DNA of 64,000 nt from Ichthyosporea sp. XGB-2017a (GCA_002811675.1 PDIM01000009.1:88114-152113), one strand, 5' to 3'; counted from the first letter of the stretch, positions 40,374 through 51,702 are shown. Numbers and translations are program-made. Notes: generated from the sequence alone by a model not told the origin.

Positions 40374-41780
40374 ATGGACAAAATGCCAGAGCCAGTAAGG
40401 GCTGCTGTTCCCGATAATCTCAAGGGGGTGCCTTTGGTGCCTGTGGGTGCTGATTTCCGATTTGAAACGCCGAAGAAGACAATCAATAGGTTAGTGTACT
40501 TAAATGCCTTGGGAAGTCTTCTTTTTTTCTTTTTTTTTTTGCTGCTGTGGTACGTGTTAAACTAATAACATTAAACCATACAATTACGATTATCTAGCCC
40601 TGAAGATATGGAAAAGTGGATAAAATGCGAGGCCTATGCTAAGCTGATTGGCTTTCTACTTGCTGTAAATGAGAGCATAAAGGGCAAACCAATATCTCAG
40701 GTCAAATCAACCACTCCGGTAAGGCTGAACTTAATATGTTCTGTAATAGACAAAGTAACAAACTTTTCTAATGAACTTAGCTTGTGATTATCTTTTAGAT
40801 TATTGACAAACTCCTTGAAATGCTTGACGATATTGATGCTCTAACAAAGAAGATTGCTCCTATCGAACAACCCATGCGATTTGGAAACAAAGCTTTTAGA
40901 ACTTGGTTTGAAGAATTTTCGCAGGTGGTGAGTGAACATTCGAGAAAGATTTGTTCGGAGTTTGATGGAGACAAGGAAGGGTTGGCAGGGGAACTGGGTA
41001 CTTATCTGCTTGGGAGTTTTGGAAACTCGACGAGAATTGATTACGGGTCGGGCCACGAGCTGTCTTTCATTGGGTTCCTTGCAGGGCTTAGATTAACGGG
41101 TTTAATTGAAGATTCCGACTATGCGGCCATTGTAAGTTGAGTATGATTAAGGCGTGGGATATGTTTCGAACATGATTCTGAAAGCAACTTGCGTACATTG
41201 TGTTATTCTTTGTTCAGGCCTTAGTCGTCTTTCAAAGGTATCTGGAGGTGGTGCGCGCCGTACTTGACCGCTACTTACTGGAACCAGCTGGGGTAAGTAT
41301 CCTTTTAAAAGTTTACGTAAAAGAGAGTGTTGCGGTAGGCTTACAAAATACAAACTTCGTGTGTAGTCGCATGGTGTCTGGGGACTCGATGATTTCTTTT
41401 TTGTAGCGTTCTATTGGGGCTCTGCTCAATTCCTTGGTAAGTATATGCCTAATTCGCAATTTGTGGTACTTTCGTTTGAGACTAATCGTTTGCTTCGAGA
41501 AGGCCACCGCCACCTAAGACCGAAGTCATTTGTTAAAGACGAAATTATAGAAGGCTTTAGTAAGGAGTATATTTTTCTACAGTGCATTCAGTACATTAAA
41601 GAAACAAAAAAGGGACATTTTGCTGAGACTTCCCCCTATCTCAATGATATAAGTGCCGTTCCGAACTGGGAAAAGGTAAACGGAGGATTAATGAAAATGT
41701 TCAAGGTTGAAGTGATTGGCAAATTCCCAGTTGTTCAGCACTTTCTCATGGGCTCTCTCTTTCCTTTTCACGAAGCTTAA
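40374..41780 (+). CDS. PTPA: PP2A phosphatase activator PTPA (prolyl isomerase)
   Basis: Six exons (40374-40489, 40598-40718, 40799-41131, 41218-41292, 41367-41436, 41503-41780) giving 330 residues, the family length. An ATG at 40383 is an alternative start. PTPA binds the PP2A catalytic subunit and, with ATP, loads metal and activates it. Family signatures are FGNKAFRTWFEEF, IDYGSGHELSFIGFL, YLLEPAGSHGVWGLDD (across the exon 4/5 junction), WGSAQFLG, and the C-terminal segments MFKVEVIGKFPVVQHFLMGS and FPF. All splice sites are GT-AG with the first donor GTTAGT. Exons 4 and 5 are only 75 and 70 bases. Confidence 0.95.
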
Positions 41781-41982
41781 ATTATTAACCTCACAATAAA
41801 TTAGGATGAAGAGACTTGGACTTTGGTGAAAGTAATGCAAAAAGGTCAATAGTCAATCAGAAAACCTTTTTGCGTATGAAGTGCATTGTGAGTGGGTGCT
41901 CTGTAATATATATTTAGTGTACAATAGCGTGAGTCGATAAAGATAGATTTATTGTTATTGGTATATGAGAATAACTTAACAT

Positions 41983-44097
41983 TTAGGCGGTACCAAAAGG
42001 GGATTTCCAAGTGACAGAGCTTAGAGTAAGCACTGATACAACCAAACCCCCGACACCTTCCCCACTTAGAAGTCCTGAAGCAACTGGATAACCGAACCTA
42101 TCGTAGCTTTCAGGAAATTTGAGCTCCCAAACTTTCATAAACACACCTCCAAGGGCTTGAGTGAAAATAATATTAGGCTGGGGAAATGTAAAAGCCATTC
42201 CAAATGCCAGTGGGCTGAGAACATAAATTTTGTAGTCCTCAGGCACAACCTTGCGAATATAGCAGACAATAATTGTTAAAATGGCACCGATTAAACTAGC
42301 CCAGGCTGCAGTTGGGGGAATGGCATCAGCAAAACCGTGTGTGAGTGCATAACTGACTCCATACCATGACTGAGCAGATGGCATAGCAAAATCGCAAACA
42401 GCATCTGCGCTAGGAAGGTCCATCAGACAGGGATAGGCCGAAGCAATCAAATAAAAGGCAGCGACGTTCGAAAACACACCAGCTAAAGAACCGAATATTT
42501 GACCAATAAACACGGCTCTAGGGGAAGCATTGAGAATGTGACCTGTTTTTAAATCCTGAAGCATATCCCCAGCTTGACCAGCGCTGCAAAGAGATATATT
42601 TCCGCAGATGACATTAATAGCCTGGTTACTGTTGAAACTTGCAAACACAAACTGAGTGGCTTTTGCCACTGTACCTTGAGGGTTGTTGTCCGTTTCGCCA
42701 TAAACCTGAACTGCCATAAATGACAAGATAAATGCCATTATGATAGCAAGAACAACTTCGTACCATAAGATATCCCAAAATCCGCTCAAGACAGCAACTG
42801 TAAAAGCACTTGAAACTACGAGTCCAGAGCTCCACCACCAGAATGGAACTCGCTCTTCAATGGGGGCAGGATCTAAGTCTTCCTCTTGGTCACCGTCCTC
42901 GTATACGTCTTTTGTACCAACAGTAACATCCTTTTTGACAGACCGTACCACTATTCGTCCAATCTTTTTAATATCTTGACCAGCAGTCACAATACCATTT
43001 CGCATAGTCCTCCAGTTCCATGCAAGTTCAAAAAGGGCACCAACCAACATAATGCAAATGCCTGGCCAGAGTAACCAATATTGAGCACTAGGTCTTTCCA
43101 CAAAATCATTTCCTTCATAGCCGTAGTTGTCAAAAGTCCATCCCCAATGCTGGGTAAGCGGCCCCAGAATGGCCCAACAAACAATCCCTCCCAATAACTG
43201 GGACAATGCAACATTAATTCCCTGCAACATTCCTGCGCCGAACATGGCCGGACTGATATTCAATGCCCATCTCCAGGAATTGACATTCCTTGCCCACACC
43301 GCAGTGTTCCCACTCCACTGGTATATGTAGTAGAAAATGGGCATATTGTAAAGAAACGGAAAAAACTGTGTGAATACAGTCCAAGACAACCCGAATATAA
43401 AGAAGTATAGAATGCAAAGGGCCTTCTTGGTCCCTTCAATGGAGCTGCTTGCTGAAGCATGCATGGCTTTGATGACTTCGGCTGTAGCAAGCCCTGTGGG
43501 AAACTTCAACTTCTGTTTGATGATTGTCATGTAGCGCAACGGCACGGCAAAGAAAAGCCCATAATATGCAGCAGCTAAGGTCCAGAAAAACAGGGAAACA
43601 ATATCCCCAGAAATAGACTTTAAATATCCAATCCAAAACAGTACAGGCACGGCAACTGTAAATCCAGCTGACAAACCTGAAGCGGAATTACCACTTGTCT
43701 GGAGGACAACATTTTCCTTTGGCCCAAAGTATCCACCCCCCCATCGAACTGGAAGTCTCTGGGAAAGCGGTTGCATGATTGAAAAGCCGACAATGGCGCA
43801 AAAAAGTGAGGAGCTGAAGCTGGTTCCAGCCTTAAATGATATGTACATGGAGCCAGCAGATACCACCGCACCCAAAAGCGAACCAACTAAAATGGATCTA
43901 ATACTGACTTGATCAGAGTGGGACTCTTCCCGAATCAAGTAAGCATCAACAGACGAGTCTAGACTGGCTGTTCTTTTATCATCAAATTCCCCTTCCCATG
44001 GTAGCTCTTTTTTCTTCATGGACACATCTGTCCGTTCTTGTTCAATGAACTCGAATCCTCCTTCAACTTTTGTATCGTTACTCTCCCCCCTCATCAT
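41983..44097 (-). CDS. OPT-family oligopeptide or metal-chelate transporter
   Basis: 704 residues from the first ATG at 44097; the open frame reaches a GTG at 44223 and beyond, so a longer N-terminus from an upstream exon is possible. After a charged cytosolic N-terminus there are about 14 predicted membrane helices. Family motifs are GAVVSAGSMYISFKAG, KENVVLQTSGNSASGLSAGF, LKFPTGLATAEVIKAMH, CSAGQAGDMLQDLKTGHIL and FTFPQPNIIFTQALGG. The NSASGLSAGF and GQAGDMLQDLKTGH motifs place it in the PT/YSL-like branch, which moves oligopeptides or metal chelates with protons. A large cytosolic loop with acidic residues (about 415-440) lies mid-protein. It converges with PTPA. Confidence 0.9.
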   Translation of the reverse strand: MMRGESNDTKVEGGFEFIEQERTDVSMKKKELPWEGEFDDKRTASLDSSVDAYLIREESHSDQVSIRSILVGSLLGAVVSAGSMYISFKAGTSFSSSLFCAIVGFSIMQPLSQRLPVRWGGGYFGPKENVVLQTSGNSASGLSAGFTVAVPVLFWIGYLKSISGDIVSLFFWTLAAAYYGLFFAVPLRYMTIIKQKLKFPTGLATAEVIKAMHASASSSIEGTKKALCILYFFIFGLSWTVFTQFFPFLYNMPIFYYIYQWSGNTAVWARNVNSWRWALNISPAMFGAGMLQGINVALSQLLGGIVCWAILGPLTQHWGWTFDNYGYEGNDFVERPSAQYWLLWPGICIMLVGALFELAWNWRTMRNGIVTAGQDIKKIGRIVVRSVKKDVTVGTKDVYEDGDQEEDLDPAPIEERVPFWWWSSGLVVSSAFTVAVLSGFWDILWYEVVLAIIMAFILSFMAVQVYGETDNNPQGTVAKATQFVFASFNSNQAINVICGNISLCSAGQAGDMLQDLKTGHILNASPRAVFIGQIFGSLAGVFSNVAAFYLIASAYPCLMDLPSADAVCDFAMPSAQSWYGVSYALTHGFADAIPPTAAWASLIGAILTIIVCYIRKVVPEDYKIYVLSPLAFGMAFTFPQPNIIFTQALGGVFMKVWELKFPESYDRFGYPVASGLLSGEGVGGLVVSVLTLSSVTWKSPFGTA

Positions 44098-45057
44098 AAA
44101 TACATTCAATTTAATCTCTTCAGCTCTTGTATAATCTACATCAAATATCAAGCTGGGAGTTTTAATCTTCCATACAGGCAGCACCTCTCTTCCCTCCTCT
44201 TTTATATTCTTCGCATGGGCCACACATATTGTTAAACTACACCCGCCTTCTTCATTCTTGCTTTTTTTTACCTTTTTAAGATGATACTTTGATGTGATTG
44301 GTTCATCATCTCAATATTTTAAATTCTTTCCCTTTGATTGGTTGAAAAGTAAATGAGAAAAAAAAATTCTCCTGGATCAAATCAAAAGCAGTTTATGCCA
44401 AAAACGCGGGAAGACACGCGGATGCCCAAAATGAAAACTGCACAGATCATCGTCCTGGTCTGTGATTGGCACTTTCGTTCCCTTGGAACTATCCCTTTGA
44501 AATCTCCCCCTTACAATTTGCATGTGATAGTGACTTTCGTATCTTTATCGAACTTGACCCGTTACAACTCCATCTTAGCTTTTATAAAGCATAGCTGATG
44601 ATGGGCCAATCAGAGCACCTTAAAATTGCCACTTTTTAAAGGAACGTTGAATCATCTACAGTACATAATACATATATGCAAATTGTATTACAACAAAAAA
44701 CATGATTACTGTAACCAGCTGTTTATCTTTTATCTCTGTATAATTATGTACTCTAGAACTGAACCTTATCTTTATTAAATTTTGCTTCAATTGTGTATTT
44801 ATGCACCATGTATACTACATAGCTCATAATTCTGCTAAAAAAACAATAAAATGGGAAAAAATGAGAGAGTCAAGAAAGAGATCGAAAATATGAAGGAAGG
44901 AGCTTCTGCTTAAATGGCTTTGAAACAAGTTTCGTTGGAGCGATTCGTCAACAAAGTATCGACGAAGTGAATCACATGCGCAAAGGAGCCTCCAGCTAAT
45001 TAGAGGTACAAACGCTTGCAGCAATCAAATATTTAACTGAAAGGATTGCGTATTTCT
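44098..45057. promoter_or_regulatory. OPT upstream region
   Basis: 960 bases between tandem minus-strand genes. Reverse or forward CCAAT boxes at about 44297, 44338, 44462 and CCAATCAGAG at 44606-44615. Otherwise AT-rich with no gene seen. Confidence 0.4.
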
Positions 45058-47202
45058 CTAGTACGGGGAATTCACAATTGAATCTCGAATGTTCCTTCTC
45101 GAAGGTGTTCCTCTGGGCGTTCCCCTTGGAGTATGAAGGGCATACTGTTTGGTTGGAGTACTCATGTGAGTTTTAGTCACAACAGTAACATCATCTGGGA
45201 GTGTCACAACAATAGACTTATCTTGATTGTGCTGGAATTGGTCAGCCACGACATTGTCAGTATATTGCTTAATCTGATAGCCGTAAAGTTTGTTAAGCTT
45301 CACTTGGCGGAAGTTCCAAGTAATAACAAAAGGGCCAGAGCTTGTGCAAATAAATTTTTCTCCGTACTCGCCGGTATTGAAACGCGCATGAGTGAACTTC
45401 ACTTGGTTACCCATAAATGCCACATGTTCCGGCTTTAGTTGCAATCTTTTGGGGGCTGGCTTTTTTGCACCCATGCTTTTTGAAAAGCCAGAATATTTGT
45501 TACCATCATCCACTTGAGTGTCAATGGCCAGAATGTACGTTTCACAGGTTGCAAGCACCCAGCGCCCATCTTCACTTACGTCAATTCCGATGATGGGATC
45601 CCCGAATCCAGGAAGATGAGTTTTGGCACGCTTGTTAATGCCATTGCCACTGAACAGTCGAATATCCCCTTTAGCACTTCCTACCGCAAGTTCCCCTTTA
45701 CCAGTTGTTGCCACGCACGAAAGCTTTGGGTTAGTACTAGCTGCGTAAGAAAAGGTTTCCTTTTCAACAACCTTATCTCCTTTCACTCTTGGATCAATAC
45801 GGAACAAGCTTTGCTTATTCAAGCCCACAAAAGTGCTTTCGTCAGTTTTCTGAGAGTATTTTTCATTGGGTGTCATCGCGCTAATCGCCATTGTATCAGA
45901 TGTCTTCCACTCGTTAACAACACTTCCGCGTTCCAGGTCCATTTCATAGACATGATTTTCTTTTTCTGGATTAAGCATAAGCAAACTGCGGTCACCTTTG
46001 TGCAGCATAACTTTCGCTGGAGAGAAAGTGTTACCTTTGATATCGTGGATATTATTAATGCAGGTCGAAAACTCTAAGGGAACATCTTCTCCTGTTTTAA
46101 AAACACCGATTTGATTGCCTCTAACAACAAAAGAGCGGTCTGTCTTATAGCCAACAGCTAAGGAACTATTGTGACCTGCTCCCATATTGGGTTTCTCTCG
46201 ATTAACATCAACATTGTCATCTTCTTCCTCGCTGTAGTATTCTTCTTCGTCCTCAGAATACGCCTCTTCTTCTACGTCCTCCATTGGAACATCATACGAT
46301 TTCATGACATAAGATTCATCTTCTTCTTTCACCTTGGAGAAAAGGGACTGGTTCATCTCTTCGTAAATAGCTATAGAGATTTTTTCCTTGAATTGAAGCT
46401 CATCCTTTTCATTTTGTAATCTCAAACTGCATGACATGGGAACGCCACCACACATACTAATCCAAATAACAGCTCTGTGCTCCTTTTCAAACATAAGATT
46501 CATCCCACTGGTGCAAGTTTGAGCAAATATTGCCTCCGTATCATCTACACACACGTACAAAATTCTTTCAAATTTGGATACTTTGTTCAACAATACGCGT
46601 GAATTTACAGCACGTGGCTCAAATTGACGCGTGTTTCTGTCAAAAACATAAAAGTCACCCCTACATTCAAACTCCACATTTCCGCACACCTCGATCTTTT
46701 CCTGTGTGCTTGTGTTCTCCACTTCCACAGGGGCGCTAACCTGTTCTTTAGCGATTCCTTTCAGTTCCTCTTCCGTTGCATTACAGCTATCCTCCTTGTG
46801 CTTTCCTTCATAAAGACATTTAAGAACAGTTTGATAGAAAGCGCCCCCATTCTCCTCTTCATCGTACAAAAATGCATAATGAATATTGTCTCTTTCAAAG
46901 AGAAATGCTGACATTTCTGTTTCGTCCAATGGCCGAAACTTGAGACTGTAATCCAAATCAAAAATAAATTGATTAGGCCCAGAATTTACAGGTGCACCTG
47001 TGTTATCGACAAGAAGCTTGTACTCTCTGATCTTATCACCGCTGTTTATACTCATTTCAGCCATTCCCAAAACACAAGTTTCATTTCCATCTTTGCGTTG
47101 GAAAAGCTTCCCAGCAAGATACTTTTGCGAATTTTGCTGGCTAGCATTTTCTTTCTCTTCGGCGCTACTGCCAACAAAAAGTTGGGACAATTTGTTAAAC
47201 AT
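45058..47202 (-). CDS. VID27: VID27-like protein
   Basis: 714 residues from the ATG at 47202; the frame extends upstream by 18 codons with a non-ATG start. The N-terminal third has a PH-like region (VLGMAEMSINSGDKIREYKL). An acidic low-complexity stretch follows (EEEAYSEDEEEYYSEEED, about 320-340). The C-terminal half is the VID27 propeller domain: NSSLAVGYKTDRSFVVRGNQ, VMLHKGDRSLLMLNPEKENH, GELAVGSAKGDIRLFS, PGFGDPIIGIDVSEDGRWVL and ATCETYILAID. The tail carries three adjacent GTP repeats (PRGTPRGTPSRR). Yeast Vid27 is a cytoplasmic protein linked to vacuolar degradation of fructose-1,6-bisphosphatase; plant CYPRO4 is related. Its biochemical role is unknown. Confidence 0.92.
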   Translation of the reverse strand: MFNKLSQLFVGSSAEEKENASQQNSQKYLAGKLFQRKDGNETCVLGMAEMSINSGDKIREYKLLVDNTGAPVNSGPNQFIFDLDYSLKFRPLDETEMSAFLFERDNIHYAFLYDEEENGGAFYQTVLKCLYEGKHKEDSCNATEEELKGIAKEQVSAPVEVENTSTQEKIEVCGNVEFECRGDFYVFDRNTRQFEPRAVNSRVLLNKVSKFERILYVCVDDTEAIFAQTCTSGMNLMFEKEHRAVIWISMCGGVPMSCSLRLQNEKDELQFKEKISIAIYEEMNQSLFSKVKEEDESYVMKSYDVPMEDVEEEAYSEDEEEYYSEEEDDNVDVNREKPNMGAGHNSSLAVGYKTDRSFVVRGNQIGVFKTGEDVPLEFSTCINNIHDIKGNTFSPAKVMLHKGDRSLLMLNPEKENHVYEMDLERGSVVNEWKTSDTMAISAMTPNEKYSQKTDESTFVGLNKQSLFRIDPRVKGDKVVEKETFSYAASTNPKLSCVATTGKGELAVGSAKGDIRLFSGNGINKRAKTHLPGFGDPIIGIDVSEDGRWVLATCETYILAIDTQVDDGNKYSGFSKSMGAKKPAPKRLQLKPEHVAFMGNQVKFTHARFNTGEYGEKFICTSSGPFVITWNFRQVKLNKLYGYQIKQYTDNVVADQFQHNQDKSIVVTLPDDVTVVTKTHMSTPTKQYALHTPRGTPRGTPSRRNIRDSIVNSPY

Positions 47203-47697
47203 AATCGCTTCGCTCGAACAAAAACAAAAAAGCACAAAACTACTACAACTCAACAAAAGCTCTTTTCAGCTAACCTCTCGAAGACAATAATACGAGATAG
47301 ATATCCCCGATCAAATACAGCAAGAAGTTGAATCACGGTAATAATAAAGACCCCGCAATACAACACCACAGCACTATAAATCCCCAAGTCAATATCAAAT
47401 CCGTCTCCAGTCACAACTCAAGTTAATTAACCTTCCAAAGTGACAACTACAATAATAATAATACTTCCAAATAGTTTAAATATAACCACAATCCCCTAAT
47501 CCACTCCCCATTCCCCCCGCCTTTTAATTTTTTCCTTTTACAGCAGCCGTCTACCAGCTGCAAACTATTTTATTCCTGCTCCATTGTGTTTGGTTTATTT
47601 ATAATTATGTCTTTTATAGCAAAGGTATATATTGGGAGAATAGGGAGCAGCTAGCGTTTAATGTAGGGAGTACTGTGTTCTAGTTCCTAGAGTCCAT
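47203..47697. promoter_or_regulatory. VID27 upstream region and sugar porter 3' region
   Basis: 495 bases, A/C-rich on the plus strand, with AATAAT and TAATAATAATA runs near 47450-47465. No gene seen. Confidence 0.35.
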
Positions 47698-49260
47698 CTA
47701 ATTGGACTTTTTAAAGGTACATCTAACTTGTTCAGACATATATCCTTTAAGATCACTGAATTTGCGCACCCAAAACAGTCCTTCCATAGACTCCAGGGTT
47801 CTATTCTTCGTTTCGGGTATGGTTGACAAAACCCAAAAGAACATAGCAATTTCAAAGAACAAAAACATTGCATAAGTTCCTCCAACTCCTGCAGAGCTAA
47901 GCAACGGAGGGACCACCATTGATATGGCAAAGTTTCCAATCCAATTCATAGCCGTGGTGCAAGACATCGCCTTTCCTCTTATTCTTAAAGGATAGATTTC
48001 AGAAGGAATTACCCACCCGATAGGACCCCAAGAGTACGCAAAGTTCATAACAAAAATCCCCATAAACACAGCAACCACATATCCGGCAGCTTCTTTTTCA
48101 ATATCAAAGGAAAAGTCAACAATAACAATCACGAGACAGCAGACGGCTATTCCAAACGCTCCAGCGAGCAAAAGCGCTTTGCGCCCGGCGCGATCAATTA
48201 ACCAGATGGCCAAAAAAGTGGAGAGAAAGTTGACAGCTCCAAGGAGAGATGTGGTAATGAGCTCTTCCATACCGATCTTGCTAAAAATGGTTGGAGCATA
48301 GTACATAATAGCATTCATTCCGGTCATCTGCTGAAAGAATTGAAGAGTCATACCGATATAAACACGAAGCCACATGTCACTTCTAAACAGCTCGCCCAAC
48401 GATCCTTCACCAACAGATTCTTCAAAGTCCACAGCATCTTTGATTTGATTATATTCGACTTCAATGTTTTCTGTTGCACGGATCTTCTTCAGGACTTTTC
48501 TCGACTCTTCATCCTTTTCTTTTTTCACCAACCATCTAGGTGACTCAGGCATCCAAATCATGCCAAAGAAGAGAATTGTTCCTAGCACAAATTGACCACC
48601 GAGGCAATATCTCCAGCCATCCGCGACACTATCGAATCCCCAGGTGACGAAATAGGCCAACATAATACCAAAGGTGATAGCGAGCTGCTGAAGAGTAACT
48701 AATCGACCACGAAGCTGTGAAGGTGCAAGCTCAGAGTTATACATGGGAATAAGCATTGACAAGCCTCCAACTCCCAAACCTGCGACAAATCGCCCTACAT
48801 ACATAAGCCAACGGGTGCTAGTAAAGGTTTGGGCAACACCGCCGGCATTGAAAATTAAGGCAAAAATAGCAGTGGACCATCTTCTTCCAATAGCGTCAGC
48901 AATGGTACCAGCAAAAAGGGCAGACGAAAAGCAACCCAACAAAAAGATAGAAACTACCCAAGAGAGTTGACTGGCAACATCATCTGGGTCATCCTTATTG
49001 GGCTCTTTCAAAGGCCAGTCAAACGCTTCTCTAAAGTCATCCATAACAAGACAAGGGCCAATCACCCCGGTGTCGTATCCAAACATTACACCTCCAAGTG
49101 CAGCAAATGTGGTCACACAATAGGCATAAACATTGCTTTCAGAGTAAGTGCCAACCTCTGCAGTCTTTGCATTGATTGTTTCGACGTCATAAGTGCGTGA
49201 CTGGACATATTCCGATTCCACGTTTTTAGTGGTAACCTCTTTAACCTTATCTTGTGACAT
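47698..49260 (-). CDS. MFS sugar porter (hexose transporter-like)
   Basis: 520 residues from the ATG at 49260, which begins MSQDKVKEVTTK. Twelve membrane helices of the sugar-porter subfamily. Motifs: GYDTGVIG after helix 1, DAIGRRW in loop 2-3, RFVAGLGVGGLSMLIPMYNS, the mid-loop PESPRWLVKK, QQMTGMNAIMYYAPTIF in helix 7, DRAGRKALL in loop 8-9, and the exit motif PETKNRTLESME. The pattern is closest to fungal and yeast-like hexose transporters that use facilitated diffusion or proton symport; substrate is not certain. A TATA box (TATAAAAGG on the minus strand, 49387-49395) lies about 130 bases upstream of the ATG. Confidence 0.93.
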   Translation of the reverse strand: MSQDKVKEVTTKNVESEYVQSRTYDVETINAKTAEVGTYSESNVYAYCVTTFAALGGVMFGYDTGVIGPCLVMDDFREAFDWPLKEPNKDDPDDVASQLSWVVSIFLLGCFSSALFAGTIADAIGRRWSTAIFALIFNAGGVAQTFTSTRWLMYVGRFVAGLGVGGLSMLIPMYNSELAPSQLRGRLVTLQQLAITFGIMLAYFVTWGFDSVADGWRYCLGGQFVLGTILFFGMIWMPESPRWLVKKEKDEESRKVLKKIRATENIEVEYNQIKDAVDFEESVGEGSLGELFRSDMWLRVYIGMTLQFFQQMTGMNAIMYYAPTIFSKIGMEELITTSLLGAVNFLSTFLAIWLIDRAGRKALLLAGAFGIAVCCLVIVIVDFSFDIEKEAAGYVVAVFMGIFVMNFAYSWGPIGWVIPSEIYPLRIRGKAMSCTTAMNWIGNFAISMVVPPLLSSAGVGGTYAMFLFFEIAMFFWVLSTIPETKNRTLESMEGLFWVRKFSDLKGYMSEQVRCTFKKSN

Positions 49261-50071
49261 TAGTTTCTGAATCCAAGAATGATTATTGTCAATGAAGAAT
49301 AATATTGGAATGATAAAGTGGTTAGAATCCAAATCTGTAAATCTCAAGGTAGCAAAAGTATCTTGTTCGCACTGCTCAGTCCTCTTCCTTTTATATCTGC
49401 AAAAAGAGCACTGAGAAGGTTCCGCAATTCGAGATGACTGCTGCTGGGCTGATGTTTGCAGCTTATTTCACTTTACCTGTATAGGAATACAATTGTCAAC
49501 AAATGGCGCTCAAGCAACTGAATATGTGTATGGGAATAATTAAAGAATGTGTTGCGTAATTTCCAAGGACTCATGGTGGACAAAGTGCATGGGTCATGCA
49601 TGGGGCTGTGTACACACAGTGTACACACAAGCGGAGTGTGTAGCTACGTCCCTTCCATGCATAAGAAGAGTGATTGTTAGACAAAGTTCAAGATGTCCTT
49701 CTCCTTCATAAACCATAATGCAATACAATCAAAATATATGAGTAACCTCGGAATCCACACATGTAGGGACATTGTATTGCCAATTAAAACTATAACCGAT
49801 TGTGAAGTGGCGCTGTTAATTATACCTTTGATCGATGGCATAATTACTGTAACGTCTGTAAATTATGCAATACACTCACCAACCGCCTCACTGAAGGGTT
49901 GGGACTCTTTCCTGAACCCCTCCCATTTCCCCATTAATTACCGGTATAGTTCCTCCGTCCTATCTTACACTCCTCGCAAATGGTGACCCTCTTGGTCATT
50001 ACCCTCTAAATCATTGGTGAAGTCTAACTAGGTAAGCCTTAGAGTGGTACTTTTGTCAATTAGTGAACTGT
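49261..50071. promoter_or_regulatory. Sugar porter promoter and empty intergenic DNA
   Basis: 811 bases. TATAAAAGG (minus) at 49387-49395. A GTACACACAGTGTACAC palindromic run lies near 49609-49627. The frame at 49693-49986 (plus) has no recognisable protein features. Confidence 0.4.
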
Positions 50072-50344
50072 TCACGCGATGAGAAAAAAGAACTCATTTG
50101 ACCTTGCGTTTTTGCTCCTATCATTCCCCATTGGCCCTATAGTAGCGCCGCTGAATGTGCAATATTCCACCGGTTCATTCTTCACATTGCCAATATTGTC
50201 ACTCAAGTGTTTCACACCAGGCACACCTTGCATGGTTGCTCCTTTAGCACAATTTCTGTGCCACTTACCAATGCTTATGCAGTCCTTAGCCGCATTAGAA
50301 ACATAGTTGCCTTTATATGTTCCCATCCAATTAATAATAGACAT
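50072..50344 (-). CDS. Small hypothetical protein (uncertain)
   Basis: 90 codons from an ATG at 50344 in an otherwise gene-poor stretch. The product is hydrophilic, with a Gly/Asn/Lys-rich middle (GVKHLSDNIGNVKNEPVEYC), and shows no known domain, signal peptide or membrane helix. A TTTAAATA element lies about 30 bases upstream on the same strand. It could equally be a chance frame, because an overlapping plus-strand frame of similar length exists. Confidence 0.25.
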   Translation of the reverse strand: MSIINWMGTYKGNYVSNAAKDCISIGKWHRNCAKGATMQGVPGVKHLSDNIGNVKNEPVEYCTFSGATIGPMGNDRSKNARSNEFFFLIA

Positions 50345-50897
50345 GTTTTTCTTCCGAGCACGTGAATTAGTTATTTAAAAGGCAAATCAGAAACATATGT
50401 ATCGTGAGAGTCTTGTGATGGTTAATTGTCATGCGAAATCTAAACACCGCTACTACTAGTGACGAGATTATACTGTTCACATTTCTTTTTTACAAATTTA
50501 CCAACTCAGCATCAGCTGCAAGACTTTCCATCTGGTGGTGAAGCTATGTATTTATAGTTTCTTTGTTTGTCAAAGACAGTCCTTCACTGGTGAATGATTA
50601 TTGGCTAGCTTCTGTTATGTTACTCACCTTTATATTTGCATTGGTATAATTCTGCAGAACTATAGACCATGCATCTTCTTGCTCGTGCATAGAATTTCAG
50701 GGGTCCTTTCGCAAATAGAATTGACAGGTGAGGACGTTAAAGATTTGGGGTAATTGAGCCGCATAGTAACCAGCTAAACAGGCTAATGTTCTATAATCCC
50801 GAGGAAGTGTTCCTACCGAGAACTATGCTTTGACAAACAAAAACAGAAGACAAACCTCAACAATCAGCCGATTGAACCTTGATTAGAGGCTCGCGAT
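50345..50897. other. Intergenic region
   Basis: 553 AT-rich bases; I see nothing in it. Confidence 0.35.
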
Positions 50898-51186
50898 ATG
50901 ACAATTATTCATTATCTCTCTCAACAAGACTTAACTGTTTGTTCTTGTGGTAAGTGAGTCGACATTTACACTTGCACCTCACCACTCACGTACTTATGCA
51001 GAGCTACACAGGCCGGCTGGGAGAGCAATGGCAATAGAACACTGCCACGGAAAGCACTTGAAAGCTATGCCAACTAACCCTGTGGTTGGAATACTACTTG
51101 ACAAACAGGACATGTCTTTACCAAAAGCCATACTATGTAGTATATTTGAGAAGCCAGAGAAGGCTGCCGAATACAAAGAGCTATAA
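50898..51186 (+). CDS. Possible two-exon small protein of 78 residues
   Basis: ATG at 50898 follows an in-frame stop. The first 17 codons end at 50949 before a consensus donor GTAAGT. A 52-base intron ends TTATGCAG at 51001, and exon 2 (51002-51186) joins in frame. The product includes RAMAIEHCHGKHLKAMPTNP and ends FEKPEKAAEYKEL. I recognise no family. The matching donor, acceptor and phase are the main support; the short size and isolated position are against it. Confidence 0.35.
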
Positions 51187-51702
51187 GTCTTACAATTCAC
51201 GCCAAGCAATAGTTTACCCACAATGCATGCCCCCGAGTACTTACACTCAGTACATAGCTGTGTAGTTACACTGGACAGTAGTACTTACGCAATATTAGCG
51301 ATAGCTGCGAAGTTGAAAGTGCGTAAAATCACGTTTACACAGTTTTGATGAACAAGGGAGCCAATCAGAGGGGCGATGTGGTGTTTGGGGGTTTAATATG
51401 GCGAAAGTGAATGAAAAATGGGAAAGAAAGAACAAAACGTGAGTGAATTGAGGGGGGGATTAGACATTTATGGTGTTTGTAAACAATGACAATGGCAATT
51501 AACAGATGGGAAATGCGAAAAGCTACACAGTCTTGTACGAGGTATATAATTATAAGGGCCAGCTGTGTTGAACCCAACATTATAAGAGCGTTATTTCAAG
51601 AGGTATTTATGGAGCAAAGTTGATTTCAGTCGATTCTTTTTAAGTTTTATATTTTGCTGGACGTGATTTGAAAATCGTATCGCTTTAAAAATTTATACAA
51701 TA
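51187..51702. promoter_or_regulatory. Promoter region of the small His-rich gene
   Basis: 516 bases. CCAATCAGAG (NF-Y-like) at 51361-51370 and TATATAAT at 51543-51550, about 155 bases before the ATG at 51703. Confidence 0.5.

Noticed and set aside
44098-44223. Longer N-terminus of the OPT transporter
   Set aside because: It would need a GTG start or an unseen upstream exon; the first ATG is at 44097.
49693-49986. Plus-strand frame of 97 codons
   Set aside because: AT-rich, no homology features and no promoter or poly(A) signals noticed.
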